The notes below the pieces were generated by a model. It had not been told where the DNA came from and made no database searches. It saw nothing but the letters and a program-made list of their open reading frames with translations. Source: Rotaria sordida (lineage: Eukaryota > Rotifera > Eurotatoria > Philodinida > Philodinidae). From it: a DNA stretch of 64,000 nucleotides. Of the stretch, positions 15,167 to 27,244 are shown piece after piece; positions within the stretch are counted from its first letter, which is position 1, and every line of letters begins with the position of its first letter. Where the stretch lies: contig CAJNOL010000186.1 in assembly GCA_905250125.1 (NCBI GenBank), positions 140,498 to 204,497 of the forward strand, read 5' to 3'. Made by a program: the position numbers and the translations under genes.

Positions 15167-15274
15167 TTATCTTAAAAATAAGATGATAAACGAAATATAT
15201 TATATTATATAGACAATTAATTAATACATATACGGAACGAAAAAAGAAAAACAAACGAAAAATGAGAATTTGTT

Positions 15275-15559
15275 TTAATTAGTTTTTGTTCTATTTGCTG
15301 CATTAGCTGCTTCTTTAATTGTATTAACAGTTTTTGATAACCAACTAACAGTTGAATTTTGATTAGTTGATTGATTACTTGATAGAGATATTGTATCTGA
15401 TTCATTTATTGTTGATGATGATCGTCGAACTTGACGCATTAATTCTTGATTTTCACATAATGCCTCTGTTAATGCTAATTTTTTTTCTGCTAATTCAATT
15501 TCAACACGATGTAAACGATCAACAATAGCTGATGGAATAATTGATGATAAATCATCATC

Positions 15560-15592
<33 letters not shown>

Positions 15593-18500
15593 TATTGTTT
15601 CTTGTTCAGGTGTTGATACATTACTTGATGAAGAAGAATAAATTAATGATCGACATGATTCACAACATTGATTCTAAATCGATTAAAAACATAATATTGA
15701 AAATAGAAATTTTTTTTTTGTATTTTTAGTTTACGTGAATAGATTCCATTTTTTGAACATATTTTTCTTTATGTTCGTCGATTTGATGATTTAATTGTGA
15801 ACATATCTAAAATTTTTATTCAACAAATAAACCGAATAATAGAAAAGTTTCTAAACAAAATATTCACTTGTTTTTTTGTTCGATCACTTAAATAAACCTC
15901 TTATATTAAGTTGGAATCAAAAATAAACTTTAGATGGAAAGAATCACGATTTTTTTTCTATAGTTCATATTATCAATGCTGGTGACAAGTAGAGCCCATC
16001 AGGTCCAAAAATTTTCGAACCCGGACCCGACCGATCAAAATTTCGGATTCGAATCTGATTGATTCATCTTTTGTCGGATGAGCCTATCGAGTCCAAAAAT
16101 TTCTGGACCCGAACCCGATGGGTTCTAGTGGCGGGAAATAAAGTTGGACACATAAACGTCCAGAATAGACGAAATATCTCGAGGCCATTGATACTGCTAG
16201 AAAATGATATCACATTTTTCATTAGTACCTGTATTACTAAGCGCAAAATCAGAACCAAACCGAAAACAATTGTTCCCGTTCACTACTAGTCCGAACAAGT
16301 TAGATTATTTTCGAATCTAAGTTCACACTCACAAGGGAACGTCTTCAATTGACCAATGACTTTTTCATCGAAAGCTAGTGGGTTGTAGCTTATCAATCAT
16401 GCTGATTTTCAAGAAAATAAGTTTTCTAGGTTAAAAAATGTTTTCAAATATGAGTTTCAAATAAAATAATATAATCTTGAAGATTTTCACAGTGAATCGT
16501 TGATGTGCATCGTTTGTATGAATTAAAATGACTTTATTTTCTGCAAAAAAACAAACAATTTGAAAAAGAAAAAATTTACTATTTTCTAAGCAATTCAATA
16601 TGCTCTATAATCTGAATAGATCAAAACAGTTCATTAGCTTGGAAAGGCATAAGATGATTTCTTATGGTTAATATTTGAAGTCAAAATGGTCGATAATCTA
16701 CAATCTACTAGCCTCCATTGAAAAAAATGATTGGTCAGTTGAAAATGTTCCCTTTTCAGTCGTCGAATACTAAACTTGAATTTTGGTTTGAGACATATCG
16801 ATTGTTAACCAACTACTTGCAAGACATTCATGATCTTTCTATCATTTTCTAAAGAAATGTTTGCATTTTCTTCGATTGTATTTCAACTAATTCTTTTGTA
16901 TTGAATTCTCAATTCATCTGTGGGAAAAAAAATGACATTCAGATTCTAACTCAATTCGCCCATGGCTCTTTTAATTGATTATAAAATAAGTGTATATATT
17001 ATGTTTCAAAATTTCCACATCATTTTTTATTTACTTGTTTATAATCATGAAGCGTTGTTTGTGTTCGTTGAAGTTCATCACATGTATCTCTAAAAGCTTC
17101 GCGAATCTAAATAAAAAAGAAAATACAAGAACATTTCAATTTAAAGAATTTATTAAGAAGTTAATATACATGTTCTAGTTCTTCATTTAATCTAATAGCA
17201 TGTTCTTCATTTTGTCTAACAGTAATTTTTGTTGCTTCTAATTCTCGAGTTAAATGTTCAATTTGATCTTCTGCCTAAAATATTTCATTGAAAATAAAAA
17301 GCAAAATGGTTTATTTTGTTAATATTAAAACAAACAAACCTGATGAAGATTTCCTTTAAGTTTAATACGATCATTAACTAATTCAAGTGCAAGAATTTCA
17401 TTTTCAAATTCGGAACGCATACATGCTTCAGTTAAACGTTTGTTATCAGCCTTTAAATATAATATAAAAATAAAAAAAAATAAAACCAAAAAATCAATCT
17501 TTGTCAACCTCAAGACGTTGTAATGGTGTTTCTTTTTGTTCTTCTTCAGCACGTTGAATTAAATATTCTTTTTCATATCGTTTTAATTTTTTTCCACTTA
17601 TCTAACAATCAAGAAAATATTTAAATAAAATTTTTCTATATGGTTTGTTTCGTAAAAATACCTTCATTGAAGAAGCAGTTTGAATAAGTTCATCAGCATG
17701 ATCTTCACAAAGATATTTTTTTGGTAAGTTTACACGAAAATATCTCATAACACCTTCGAAATCAAGTGATAATAAATCTTTTTGATTACACTAAAACAAA
17801 CCAAACAAAAAGATTTTAACTTTTATTTCAAAAACGATTGAAAATATTTTCTATTGATTTCTCTTTTCTTCGGTATTTTGAAGAAAGAAAATCTTCCATT
17901 AAATTATCGTCTTACCATCTATAGACTTTAATATGACTTATACTGTCACATATTAATGAAATCTTCAACTCGATAGATGATTTTATTTCCATTACTGTGA
18001 TCATCATCGTTACAATAAGAGATCCGCAAAACCACCGAGTTACATCACCTTGGTCTGGGGCGAGCACGAGACGATATGAGAGTTGACAATTCGTCCCGTC
18101 TCCTTACAATGCAGTTTTTGGCAATTCTCTATCGACATATATCGATTTTCTCGTAGACATTTTGAAAGTGTTAGCGTTGCCCATGTCGAAGAGAATGGCG
18201 CCGTAATTCATCATACCAGATTACGGAAATAAAACTGTAGGGAAAGAATGGCTGCTTTCTAGCGATAAAAATGATTTGTAAAATGGTATGACAGATTACG
18301 GCGGAATAAGGTCAAAATTAATCCAGTAAGACGCTGTTTTTGACAGTCGGAATGGTCGACCTGCGCATGACTAAAGACGAAAATACATACATACTTATAT
18401 ATGCACAGGATGGTCCAAGAGTAAGGAAACACCAAATTCTTTTCAATTTTTTCTTAATCGATTGATAGTTAGATCTCATATTTAGCCCACATATACTATA

Positions 18501-21500
18501 TGATAATGCTCAGAAGAGCAGCCTATGCTCATAAGATTTTGTTGAAAAATACCGGAACGTCTCTCGTGCACTCCTATATGACTATCACAGAAATCTGGTT
18601 TTTTTTCTGATCGAAGTCAATTGTTCATGCATAACTAGGCCTTTGGCGAGACGGTGAGAAGCGCTTTGATATATGGATGATTATCTTTCGACTAGTATAC
18701 AATCATCCTTGCAATCATTTGTCTCAGATCTGTTTGAACTAATTAGTAATAAAACATGAATTCCATTTCTCTCTATGATAATAAATTATTCATTATCATT
18801 TAAGATTAATTTTCTTAAATAGATGTCAAGGATGATAGAAATACGATTTTAATACAGAACCATGTAATACGACGATTTACAAACGTGCTTGTTCAACCTA
18901 GGTGTATAAGAAGTAAAAAGAGAATACATGACTTGTAAAAATGTTGAGTTGTGTAACTATACTTGGACAGAATATTGAGTCAAAATATAAAAGTATGCAT
19001 TCTCTCCTCAATGTAGAAGCATTGGAGTTTGACAATTTTGTTCGAAATCTCGTAAATTATTTCAAGTGGACTTAATAGGATACCTTTACTAATCCTAGAA
19101 GTTTGATTCTAATTAATAAATACCTTTAATAAAGCTAATGCAACGGCAAAAATTGCATTAAAACCCTAGAAAATGAAGAAGGTAAAGTCGTATTTTGTTT
19201 TCCTATATAATCAATGTAACCAACTTCATATAAAAAAATATCCATAATACGAAAGACTAAATAAAGTGGAAATTTTGCTGTAAATAATGTTAAAAACCAT
19301 TGTGAAGCAAACATATGACATTCGACTTTAAGATCATAAAAATGTGCATAAATATCCGGTAAATTATCTTCTATTAAACAATTCAATTGATAAAATTTCA
19401 TTTGAAGATTTTCAAAATTTGCTTTATACATTTCACGTAATAAATAACGTTCATCTTCCATTAATTTACATAATAACATAAATGCTTGTTCTTCAGGCAT
19501 CTACAACAAAAAGAACAGTAGATTTTTAATATTATAGAAAAAAAAACAAATCAATGTTTTGTTTTACTTACATGAATAAGCAAAGTTGCAATAACAAATG
19601 ATAAACCTTGACAATAGCCAACTTCTTCATCTCGTACTGAATAAGCCTTTTAACAAAATTATTAAATTAAATCTCATTTTCAGAAGCGACGCGAACAGAT
19701 GAGAGGAGGAGAGGATATTTTCAATACTCTGTTAGACGTAATATAAATTTTTTCTTGCAGTTAAAAATTCTGCCGTTTCGATCGATTTTTACATGAAAGT
19801 CAAACTTTGAGACAATTTCTAAAATATAGTATCTTGTCTTGTAGCGGAAATGTTTTCACATTCAACTAAGAAAACTCGTAGTGACCTGCGAGAACCACCC
19901 ATTGTAATATTTCACGCTTGAGGTGAGACTCTAGTCATTACATAAGGACAGTTGAGACTAGAAGAATTTTTTCTCATGCACTGCCCTTTTGAAGTTATGA
20001 TCGTTACATTAGATTTTTTACCTTTATCATGGTACTTATTAAAAAAATCGGACAAACAAATTTTGACCTAAAACTTTGTCCATACACAGCTCTTGAAGTC
20101 ATTCCACTTTTCTAAAAAGTTCAGCCAAAATGAGTGATTTCTTCTCAAGTAGATCTTAACTTAACTGAGCCCAGTAACCAGTTCTTTTTTTTAGAACTGG
20201 ATCTGGTGATCAGTTTTTCTCAAATGTACTAGTTTCATCAATAATGGTGATCTAGCGATTCTACTGAGTACTTGCTCTAGTTGTCAAAAAAAGAACTGAT
20301 TACCAGATGCCGTTTTTTGATTGAGAACTGTCACAGGTCTATTTTCAAGATATCAAATCCACAAAAAAACCACGATATTCTACCAAGTGAACGGAAAATC
20401 TAGTTTCTTTTTGTGAACATGATAGCTCGAGAATAGGCCACTCATTTTGGCTGAAATTTTTAGAAGATTCTAATAACCTCAAGAGTTGTCTGTGGACAAA
20501 GTTTTAGGTGAAAATTCATTTGTCCGGTTTTTTTATAAATACAACGCCAAAGGTAAAAATCCAGTGTAACGATCATAGCTCCAAAAGGATACCCCATAGA
20601 AAAATGCTTCTAGGTTTCTTCTAGTCTCAACAGACCTTACGCAATGACTGAGGTTTTATCTCAAATGCGAGGCATCAGTTCGTTTGGTTCTTTCGTGAGT
20701 TTTCCAAAAATAGACAAACTGATTTTGCCGCTGAAGGCAGCAGAGACTTTAGTTACATTTAGAAGCTCTAGCTATCGAATAAGCCGTAGGATCATTTCCG
20801 CCTTGGTCACAGTCTTTTCAAGAGAAAAACTCCAAATATTTTAAAACATCTTGACTTGTCACAGAAAGTAACCAAATTGTTTTGAATAATTTCAATCGCT
20901 ATTTCATTAGTAAAATAGTCACAATACATGAAATCTTCATAAAATCGAAGATAGACATATCGTAAATTAAAGAAAAAAATAATCTACGTAGAATAAGAGA
21001 ATGATGCAGACGCAATTTCACCAGAAATGTCCTTCAAAATGAGTGAACAAACTACTGTCAACATTTTTAAAAGCAAGAAGAGGCACTCCTCACGAGGTCA
21101 TGCTGCCCCTATTCATATTTATTTTTAACATACTCGACTTAATTTATATAAAGTTTCTTGACCAATTCCTCCTTGTTCTTTAAAATATTCATGAGCTGGA
21201 AATGTTCGATTAAGATCATTAATAATAATTCTTTCACTTGCTGATTCTTTTGTTAATAATAAACGATATGTATTAATCATTTCATTTTCATCTTTAACAC
21301 TTCCAGCTAATAATTGCCAAACTTCACCACGTAATGCTTCTGGAATACCTTTTTGTACAAGTATTTGTAAACCTTTTGGACGTTCAGAATAATTTTTTCT
21401 CCATTTAATTAATATATCACTCCAATTACTAAGAACTTCATCATTACACTCTTTACTTACATGTCCAAAACCACTAATAATTATTTCATCATTATCATCA

Positions 21501-24500
21501 TCATCACCTGTACTAGTTGTTGAAACTCCTTTTTTTTTTTACAAAAAAATTATTTTTTTTGTATATGAATTTATTTAAAATAAAAAAAAATGAAATTTAC
21601 TTGATGTTAATCGACAAAGTTTTGCTCGTCTTTCAGCTTCTAATTTACTTTCTAATTGTATTACTTCATATGTTTCATCTTGATGAGAATTTTTCGATGA
21701 TACCTTTCAAAGATGAAACATTTTCATGTTGGTTTTTTTTTGTCTATCTCCTATTTACCTGTTTGATAATCATATCAAACTCTTCAGTAAATGGTGTTAC
21801 TTTTTTAAATGATGACCAAATTGTATCACTTATATCTTGAGAAATAATATCGTTTGATTTATTTGATTCATTAATACGAGCTTTAGCTTCAATTAAAAAA
21901 CGAACTGGTTCAGAAATACCACTTATCACAATATCTAATGCAACTGTTAGAAATATTCGAGCACCTTTGTAATATAACAAAAAAATAAAATAAAATAAAT
22001 ATTAATTTAAACAGAATTTTTTTTCTACACCTTTAGGTGTTTCTTCATTAAGATATGTCAAATGTTTAAAAGCACGTGATAATGGATTCCAATATCCTCT
22101 AACAACATAATATCGATTATCATCTGATTTTCCCATGGTTTCCTGTTTTATAAAAAAAAAAATTTGTTAAAAAATAAACAAACAAAACAAAAAAACAAAC
22201 CAGATCAAGTAATTGCATATCACTTGCACGCACATTACGTCCTTGAGCAAGTAGTAAACCAAAACATCTATGAAACAAAAGTTATAAAAAACAAAACAAA
22301 AGAAAAACACCTTTTACCTGTCAATATTTAATGGTGAACCACGAATTTGTTGAAGAGTAACACTAATATTTTTACGAACATTTTTTCGAAGATTAAATAC
22401 ATCTTTTTCTGGTCTATTATAACAAAAAGAAAATGAAATCTTCTTTTTAATTAAAATATCACCTTGGTACAGAAGTGAAAATAACATTTCCTTTATTATC
22501 AATATTTTCTTCTTTAATATCAAAATAACAACGAAATTTAATTGATCCATCAAATATTTGTTGATTATTTGATAATTGATTTAAATTTAATAATGTTTGT
22601 GGTTGTAATTGAGCTACAGTTGCTTGAATTGCTTGACTGATTAATGATGATGGACGACGCGAAGTTGACGATTGAGTATTTATTGGTACAGATGTTCGAC
22701 GAAATGCATTTGCAAAACTCAATAAAATTCGATAAATCTATTTAAAAATAAAGATTATTTTTTGTTTTCTGTAAGAAAAGAAAAACAATTTACTGCATCT
22801 TGATTTTCACATCGAAATATTTGACATTGATAAAGAATTTCATTTGGATTTTTTCCACTTTGTTCATTTGTTAATATCGATGGACGTGATGCAGTAAATG
22901 CCCAACAACATGCTAATGGACTATTTGATGGACCACGAGCACAAAAAAGTATTTGTGAAACACGATATGACATTATTTCAACTTCACTTTGAGGATCAAG
23001 AAGTCTAAACATATTACATATGTATTTAAGATATATTTCGATGCTAATTGAATTTTTTCAATATCGAATTCAGAGAGACATGTTCTGACATATCTTTACC
23101 ATCAAATAACTAGTTTAATTCAATATTTCTAAATGATGATATCTCATATACATTCTCATTATACCCAAACACTAAATATATGTAGTGTCCAGCACACGGG
23201 TACGATTTTTTGTACCCAGTTCCGCACTTTTTTTCATTGACTTTCACAGTCACAGTACGATTTTTAACCTTTTACTTTATATACAAAAGTATACTATTTA
23301 GTTTCTTTCATAAACAACAACGACAAAAAAAAAAGGAAATCATCTCAAATTCCATAAAACAATAAGTAATTCAAAATTTGCTTGTTGCTAATGACACTGG
23401 AATGGAACACAATGTTGGCATCAAATGTCATAATTTTGGATACATGATTACTTTATCATCATCTGTAGATGAGTTTTCATTAAAAAAATTCTCTTAATAA
23501 AACAATATCGTTTTTTCACTTCTGTGACCTGTTCTCAAGTACAATGCATTGCTCGGTCATGATCGAATCGATTTGAAAAAGTAAAAATACATTGAAACGT
23601 TGAGATCTTATATCTATAAGAAAAAACCAGTTTTTCCCGAAAAGCAAAAGAGAATGTCATTGGACTGGTTGGCATCAAAGTAGCTTCTTACTGTATCGTG
23701 TTCATTTAATAAAAGTACCGATGACTTGTAATTTGATTCTGTTCATGGGAATCATCGAGCTTGAGAACTGTCACATATCTAATCATTTCCATAAAATCAC
23801 GCGTAATGCAAATTCTAAGTCAAAATATATCGATATCGACTATTTTTCTACGATCTATTTATCATTGTTGCTTTGTTTTTTTATTTTCGATTTCTAATTC
23901 AAAGCATCTCCTATAGTCTATATAGTTAACTCACCGAACTACGCCATCAGCATTGTCCGGAACACATAGAGTAACTTCAAGAGCAACTTTACTTTGTTCA
24001 TTTAAAATGGCCATATTTCTTAAAAGACAAAAATAATGTTTATTTATTTTGTAAATATTTTTTACCTATGAAGCTCATCTTCAGATCTAGGTGCATTTAC
24101 ACTAGAAGATCCTAAATAGGTTACACCATGAAAAAGTACACTAGTTGTCAGATCAGGTCGAGATTCTTCTATTATATATAAAACATATTAACATAAAAAT
24201 AAACAAAAACAAAAATGAAATTTTTACCTTGTTCAGTTGATATTTGAGAAAAATTTTCATCAGGATTTGACTCAGGTATAGGAATATTGTTATCAGAAGT
24301 CTAAATAGATAAATAAATATAATTAAAACATAATGAAAAGAAATCTACTTCATTTAATATTTCTGCCATATTCTTTTCTAAATCAACAATTTCACCACCT
24401 AAATTCAAAAAAAAAAAAAAGAAACAATCTTAGTGTATAAACCACAAACGATAAAAATAAAGCAAAAATCGACGAAAAAAAAGAAATTTTGACATATGTT

Positions 24501-24722
24501 AGAATCATATTAAATAAAAGAGGGGGAAAAGACAGAGCGTGTTTTTTTTTTACTTACTAGAAAAAAGAAAAAGAATTTTTCTATATTTATACTAGAATAA
24601 AAGTTAGAAAGGAAAGAAAAAAATTTGCACATACCAGCAGCAACTTTTAATTGAGGTTGTTCTTTATTAATAAGAATAAAATCAGCTGAATTTAAACTAC
24701 TTAAACTAGTTGAATCATCCAT
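15275..24722 (-). CDS. RABGAP1: Rab GTPase-activating protein 1 (PTB-TBC-coiled coil), 1078 aa
   Basis: I join 23 exons: 24722-24635, 24398-24349, 24300-24228, 24168-24066, 24018-23935, 23004-22794, 22737-22463, 22413-22318, 22267-22201, 22142-22031, 21964-21759, 21703-21601, 21528-21134, 19646-19572, 19500-19225, 19165-19124, 17790-17662, 17601-17509, 17450-17340, 17274-17170, 17106-17035, 15806-15735, 15673-15275. The sum is 3237 nt in one frame. Human RABGAP1 is about 1069 aa. Order: acidic N terminus, PTB domain (about 75-220), kinesin-like DUF3694 region (about 255-445), TBC domain (about 540-760), coiled coils (about 790-1000), and an end [14 protein letters not shown] matching the vertebrate C terminus. 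The TBC arginine finger (R597 in INDLNRTFP) and glutamine finger (Q634 in GYCQG) are present, so GTP hydrolysis on Rabs, with a role in endosome, Golgi and centrosome traffic, is expected. Asn/Asp runs lie in the last exon. Four introns exceed 0.9 kb and hold repeats. Confidence 0.95.
16005..16135. repeat. Two-copy GACCCGAACCCG-rich repeat in a RabGAP1 intron
   Basis: The phrase (G)TCCAAAAATTT followed by CGAACCCGGACCCGA occurs twice, about 85 bp apart, with small changes. It is much richer in G+C than the surrounding intron. It looks like a short tandem repeat, not coding. Confidence 0.5.
17825..19080. other. Large RabGAP1 intron with repeat-like patch
   Basis: Between the exons at 19165-19124 and 17790-17662. 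At 18010-18370 the base composition rises in G+C and holds an imperfect inverted repeat (GCCGTAATTCATCATACC near 18190 against GGTATGACAGATTACGGC near 18285). At about 18405 the phrase ACAGGATGGTCCAAGAGTAA resembles the end of a Tc1/mariner-class element, but I did not find a partner end. No gene. Confidence 0.4.
19915..20675. mobile_element. Foldback element in RabGAP1 intron, family F1
   Basis: Long imperfect inverted arms of about 240 bp: 19915-20150 pairs with about 20420-20675. Shared phrases in arm orientation include GTTGAGACTAGAAGAA, ATGATCGTTACA, CTAAAACTTTGTCCA and TTCAGCCAAAATGAGTG. The centre of about 270 bp is non-coding. The copy at 39345-39865 is homologous, so this is a dispersed family of foldback or MITE type. 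Confidence 0.7.
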
Positions 24723-26164
24723 TTCTGTTCATTTACAAATGATTTCTATCTATAAAATATCAAAACAAAAACGAAGAGAATGACTAATAGAAATTAGTTA
24801 ATTAAATTGATCAGTAAAATTTCCGTTTTAGTATTCTCGTGTGCCTCAGTTGCTTTGACATTAACAGGCAATTTAATAGTAGCACGCAAAAATAATATAT
24901 CTATTGAATTGGATCATTATTTTACAATTGTTTTCTAAACGTGAGTTTAGAAGGTAATTTAATCTTAACATATACACATGTCTGATCCATTAAACTATCA
25001 ATATCGTGTCTTTTATTTACTGTTATATTTATTTGAAGGACTAGGAAATCAGATCTGCATAGTAGATATTAGGAATAATTTTGGAAAATAAATAATAAAT
25101 CTCAATAAACGAATCATTAAAGAGGCAAAAATTTTAAAGAATAAAAGTATTTCGTTAAAGACGATTAAAATGTCTCTAGAGTGGAAATTTGTAAACCTCG
25201 ATATTTTTTGTCTCAATCGAAACAAGAAAAGAACAGAACAAGAACAATACTACGACACGCTGTAATGATTGATTGTATTTGAAGTTAGCTAGATTGATCG
25301 CTCACATCTGCATTTTTTTCTTGGCAGATCGTTCATTAGTTCATTTATTTGACTAATTGAATAATGATTTAAATTAAATCATTATTGAAAGTTTTTAATG
25401 TTCACATGAGAAAATAATTATATTATTAAAAAAGATTCAATGAAGATTTTTTACATATAGATGTCACTGTTTTACAATAATTCTAATGAGCAGGATATAT
25501 CCCATGAGAAATTCAATAACGTGATGTGCTTTACGGATTAGCTTGATCGGATGTGTAATCACAACATTTTATTCATAAATGATTTTTATTTTTATCCAAC
25601 CGAGCGAAAAATTTCCTTGTATTGTAATAGAAATGAAATAGCACGCTGCTTCTTATCAACCACCCCACGCAGCATAAGAACAGAAATTTTATCCTAAATA
25701 TAATAAGAAATGTTTATTTCTGCAAAAAAAAATAACTTCGTCAATATTTATCTTCGAAATTCTTAATCAAGTTTCGACGTTGGTAAAAAGTGTTCAGTTT
25801 ACGAAAAAAAACTATGAAAAAACTAAAAACAAAATTACATCGGCTGACAGAGAAAAAGTTGTGTCTATCAACTGGTAAAAAATTCTCTACTAGATCGAAC
25901 CTGGCATTAACTGTTACAGGTTACAATTGTAACATATTCATATACATGTATTTATTTCAGAAATATAAGTTCTAAAACAACTTGATTATGGTTCGTCATA
26001 AATTTCAGGTCACTATCAATAATGCTAGTGGTGAGATATGTAAACAAACATTGATGGTAGTCTTCTTGAAAATTCAATGTGAACCTCTTATAATTTTGAT
26101 CAGTAAACTATTTCAAATCGAAGATGAAACAAAGAAAATATTTTAAAGTATCCAAGTAGTTCTC
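24723..26164. other. Divergent intergenic region
   Basis: Separates RabGAP1 (minus) from the small gene at 26165 (plus) and should contain both promoters. AT-rich; the small open frames in it lack support. No repeat or RNA gene was recognised. Confidence 0.5.
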
Positions 26165-26577
26165 ATGGAAGCGACGAATCAAGAAAGCAAATCACCAGCA
26201 GAATTATTGCAATTACAAGTTGAATTAGATAAAACCGAAGCAGAATATAAACTAATTGGCAAATGTGTAAAGTGACTGTAGTTGAATTAAATAATAAATT
26301 TTGTGTTTCACTGAAAACGTAAAAGTATTTTCTCATTTCAAAACCATCATAATTTAAATTGAAATTTCTGATTGACAGAGACAAATCTGATGGCGAGATC
26401 AAAAGTTAATCAGAGAAAAGATTAATATATAACTTTCTTTTTTAGCAGATTATAGTTAGCAATTATGGATCAATCAATGGTGGTAACATGAGAGGTGATG
26501 ATAAAATGATGAATAATTCAAGTCCTTTAAGTGCAACAACACATGATACAGTACTCAATGATGAAGATAAAAATTGA
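26165..26577 (+). CDS. Small acidic coiled-coil-like protein, 85 aa, unknown
   Basis: Three exons, 26165-26266, 26381-26404 and 26446-26577, join in frame (34, 8 and 44 codons including the stop). Both donors (GTAAAG, GTTAAT) and acceptors (GACAGAG, TTTTTAG) are plausible, and the middle exon is only 24 nt. The N-terminal half (SPAELLQLQVELDKTEAEYK) has heptad-like spacing and should form a helix or coiled coil; the C-terminal half is polar and rich in Asn, Ser and Asp. I do not recognise the family. A single-exon reading would stop after 36 residues. A polyadenylation-like AATAAA lies near 26695 and 26713. A transcript is needed to prove the microexon. Confidence 0.5.
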
Positions 26578-27189
26578 ATTTATTTTTTGTTTGATTTTTT
26601 CTATTATGTTCACTTTTTTTTCATGAATTTATGACTATGTGTGAATCAAATTTCTTTGTATATTTATTTATTTAATTTCATCAGGAAGAAATTCAAATAA
26701 AAAAGTTTCTCAATAAACAGTCAATCTCTTTGCTTTAGGTGTTTTTGTTTTTATTTACATTTTCCACAAATATTAAAAATAACAATAGCAAACAAACGGA
26801 AACGGTATGAGAAAAAGGGAAAGACGTGTCTGTAAGAAACAGATTACTCTATAAATAAAGTTTTTAAATTGGACATCAATTTGCATGATTGCTTTGGGTT
26901 AAAGATATATTAACTTGATGAACTAATTGCTTCTTTAGTTTTATGTTGGACATATTTAATTCGATCATTTCATACTTGAATATTGATAAATTCATTATAA
27001 TGAATCTAGAAAAAACAACAATGTCAAATAATTGTTTTTTTGTTCAATAGGATCAGAAACATATCGATATGCATTTATAGCCAAGTGAATTTAATAAACT
27101 TCATCGTAATACTACAGAATCCGATACGGAATTTGTTAAAAAATATTTTATCTTAATAATTGAGGTATTGAAGTGGAAAGTTCTGATTA
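26578..27189. other. Intergenic, 3' UTR of small gene
   Basis: Holds the likely 3' UTR of the small gene and AT-rich sequence up to the telomere-like repeat at 27190. No gene was seen. Confidence 0.45.
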
Positions 27190-27244
27190 GGGTGTGGGTG
27201 TGGAAGAAGTGAATATCCACACCCCACACCCATACACACACCCT
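27190..27244. repeat. Telomere-like head-to-head palindrome 2
   Basis: GGGTGTGGGTGTGG is followed by a 14-bp spacer and CCACACCCCACACCC, then a few more C-rich units. Its reverse complement shares the spacer sequence with the tract at 804-850 (GTGTGGATATT, then TTCTTC, then ACACCCACACCC). The C-rich part directly precedes the 5'-truncated Penelope-like element. Confidence 0.75.

Noticed and set aside
19165-19230. Reading RabGAP1 through 19225 ([10 protein letters not shown]...)
   Set aside because: A 59-nt intron here restores [18 protein letters not shown], which matches the family; read-through gives unrelated sequence and a stop.
21128-21140. Ending RabGAP1 exon 13 at a stop
   Set aside because: The GTATGT donor at 21133 and the next exon ([14 protein letters not shown]) restore the TBC domain in frame, so an intron is the better reading.
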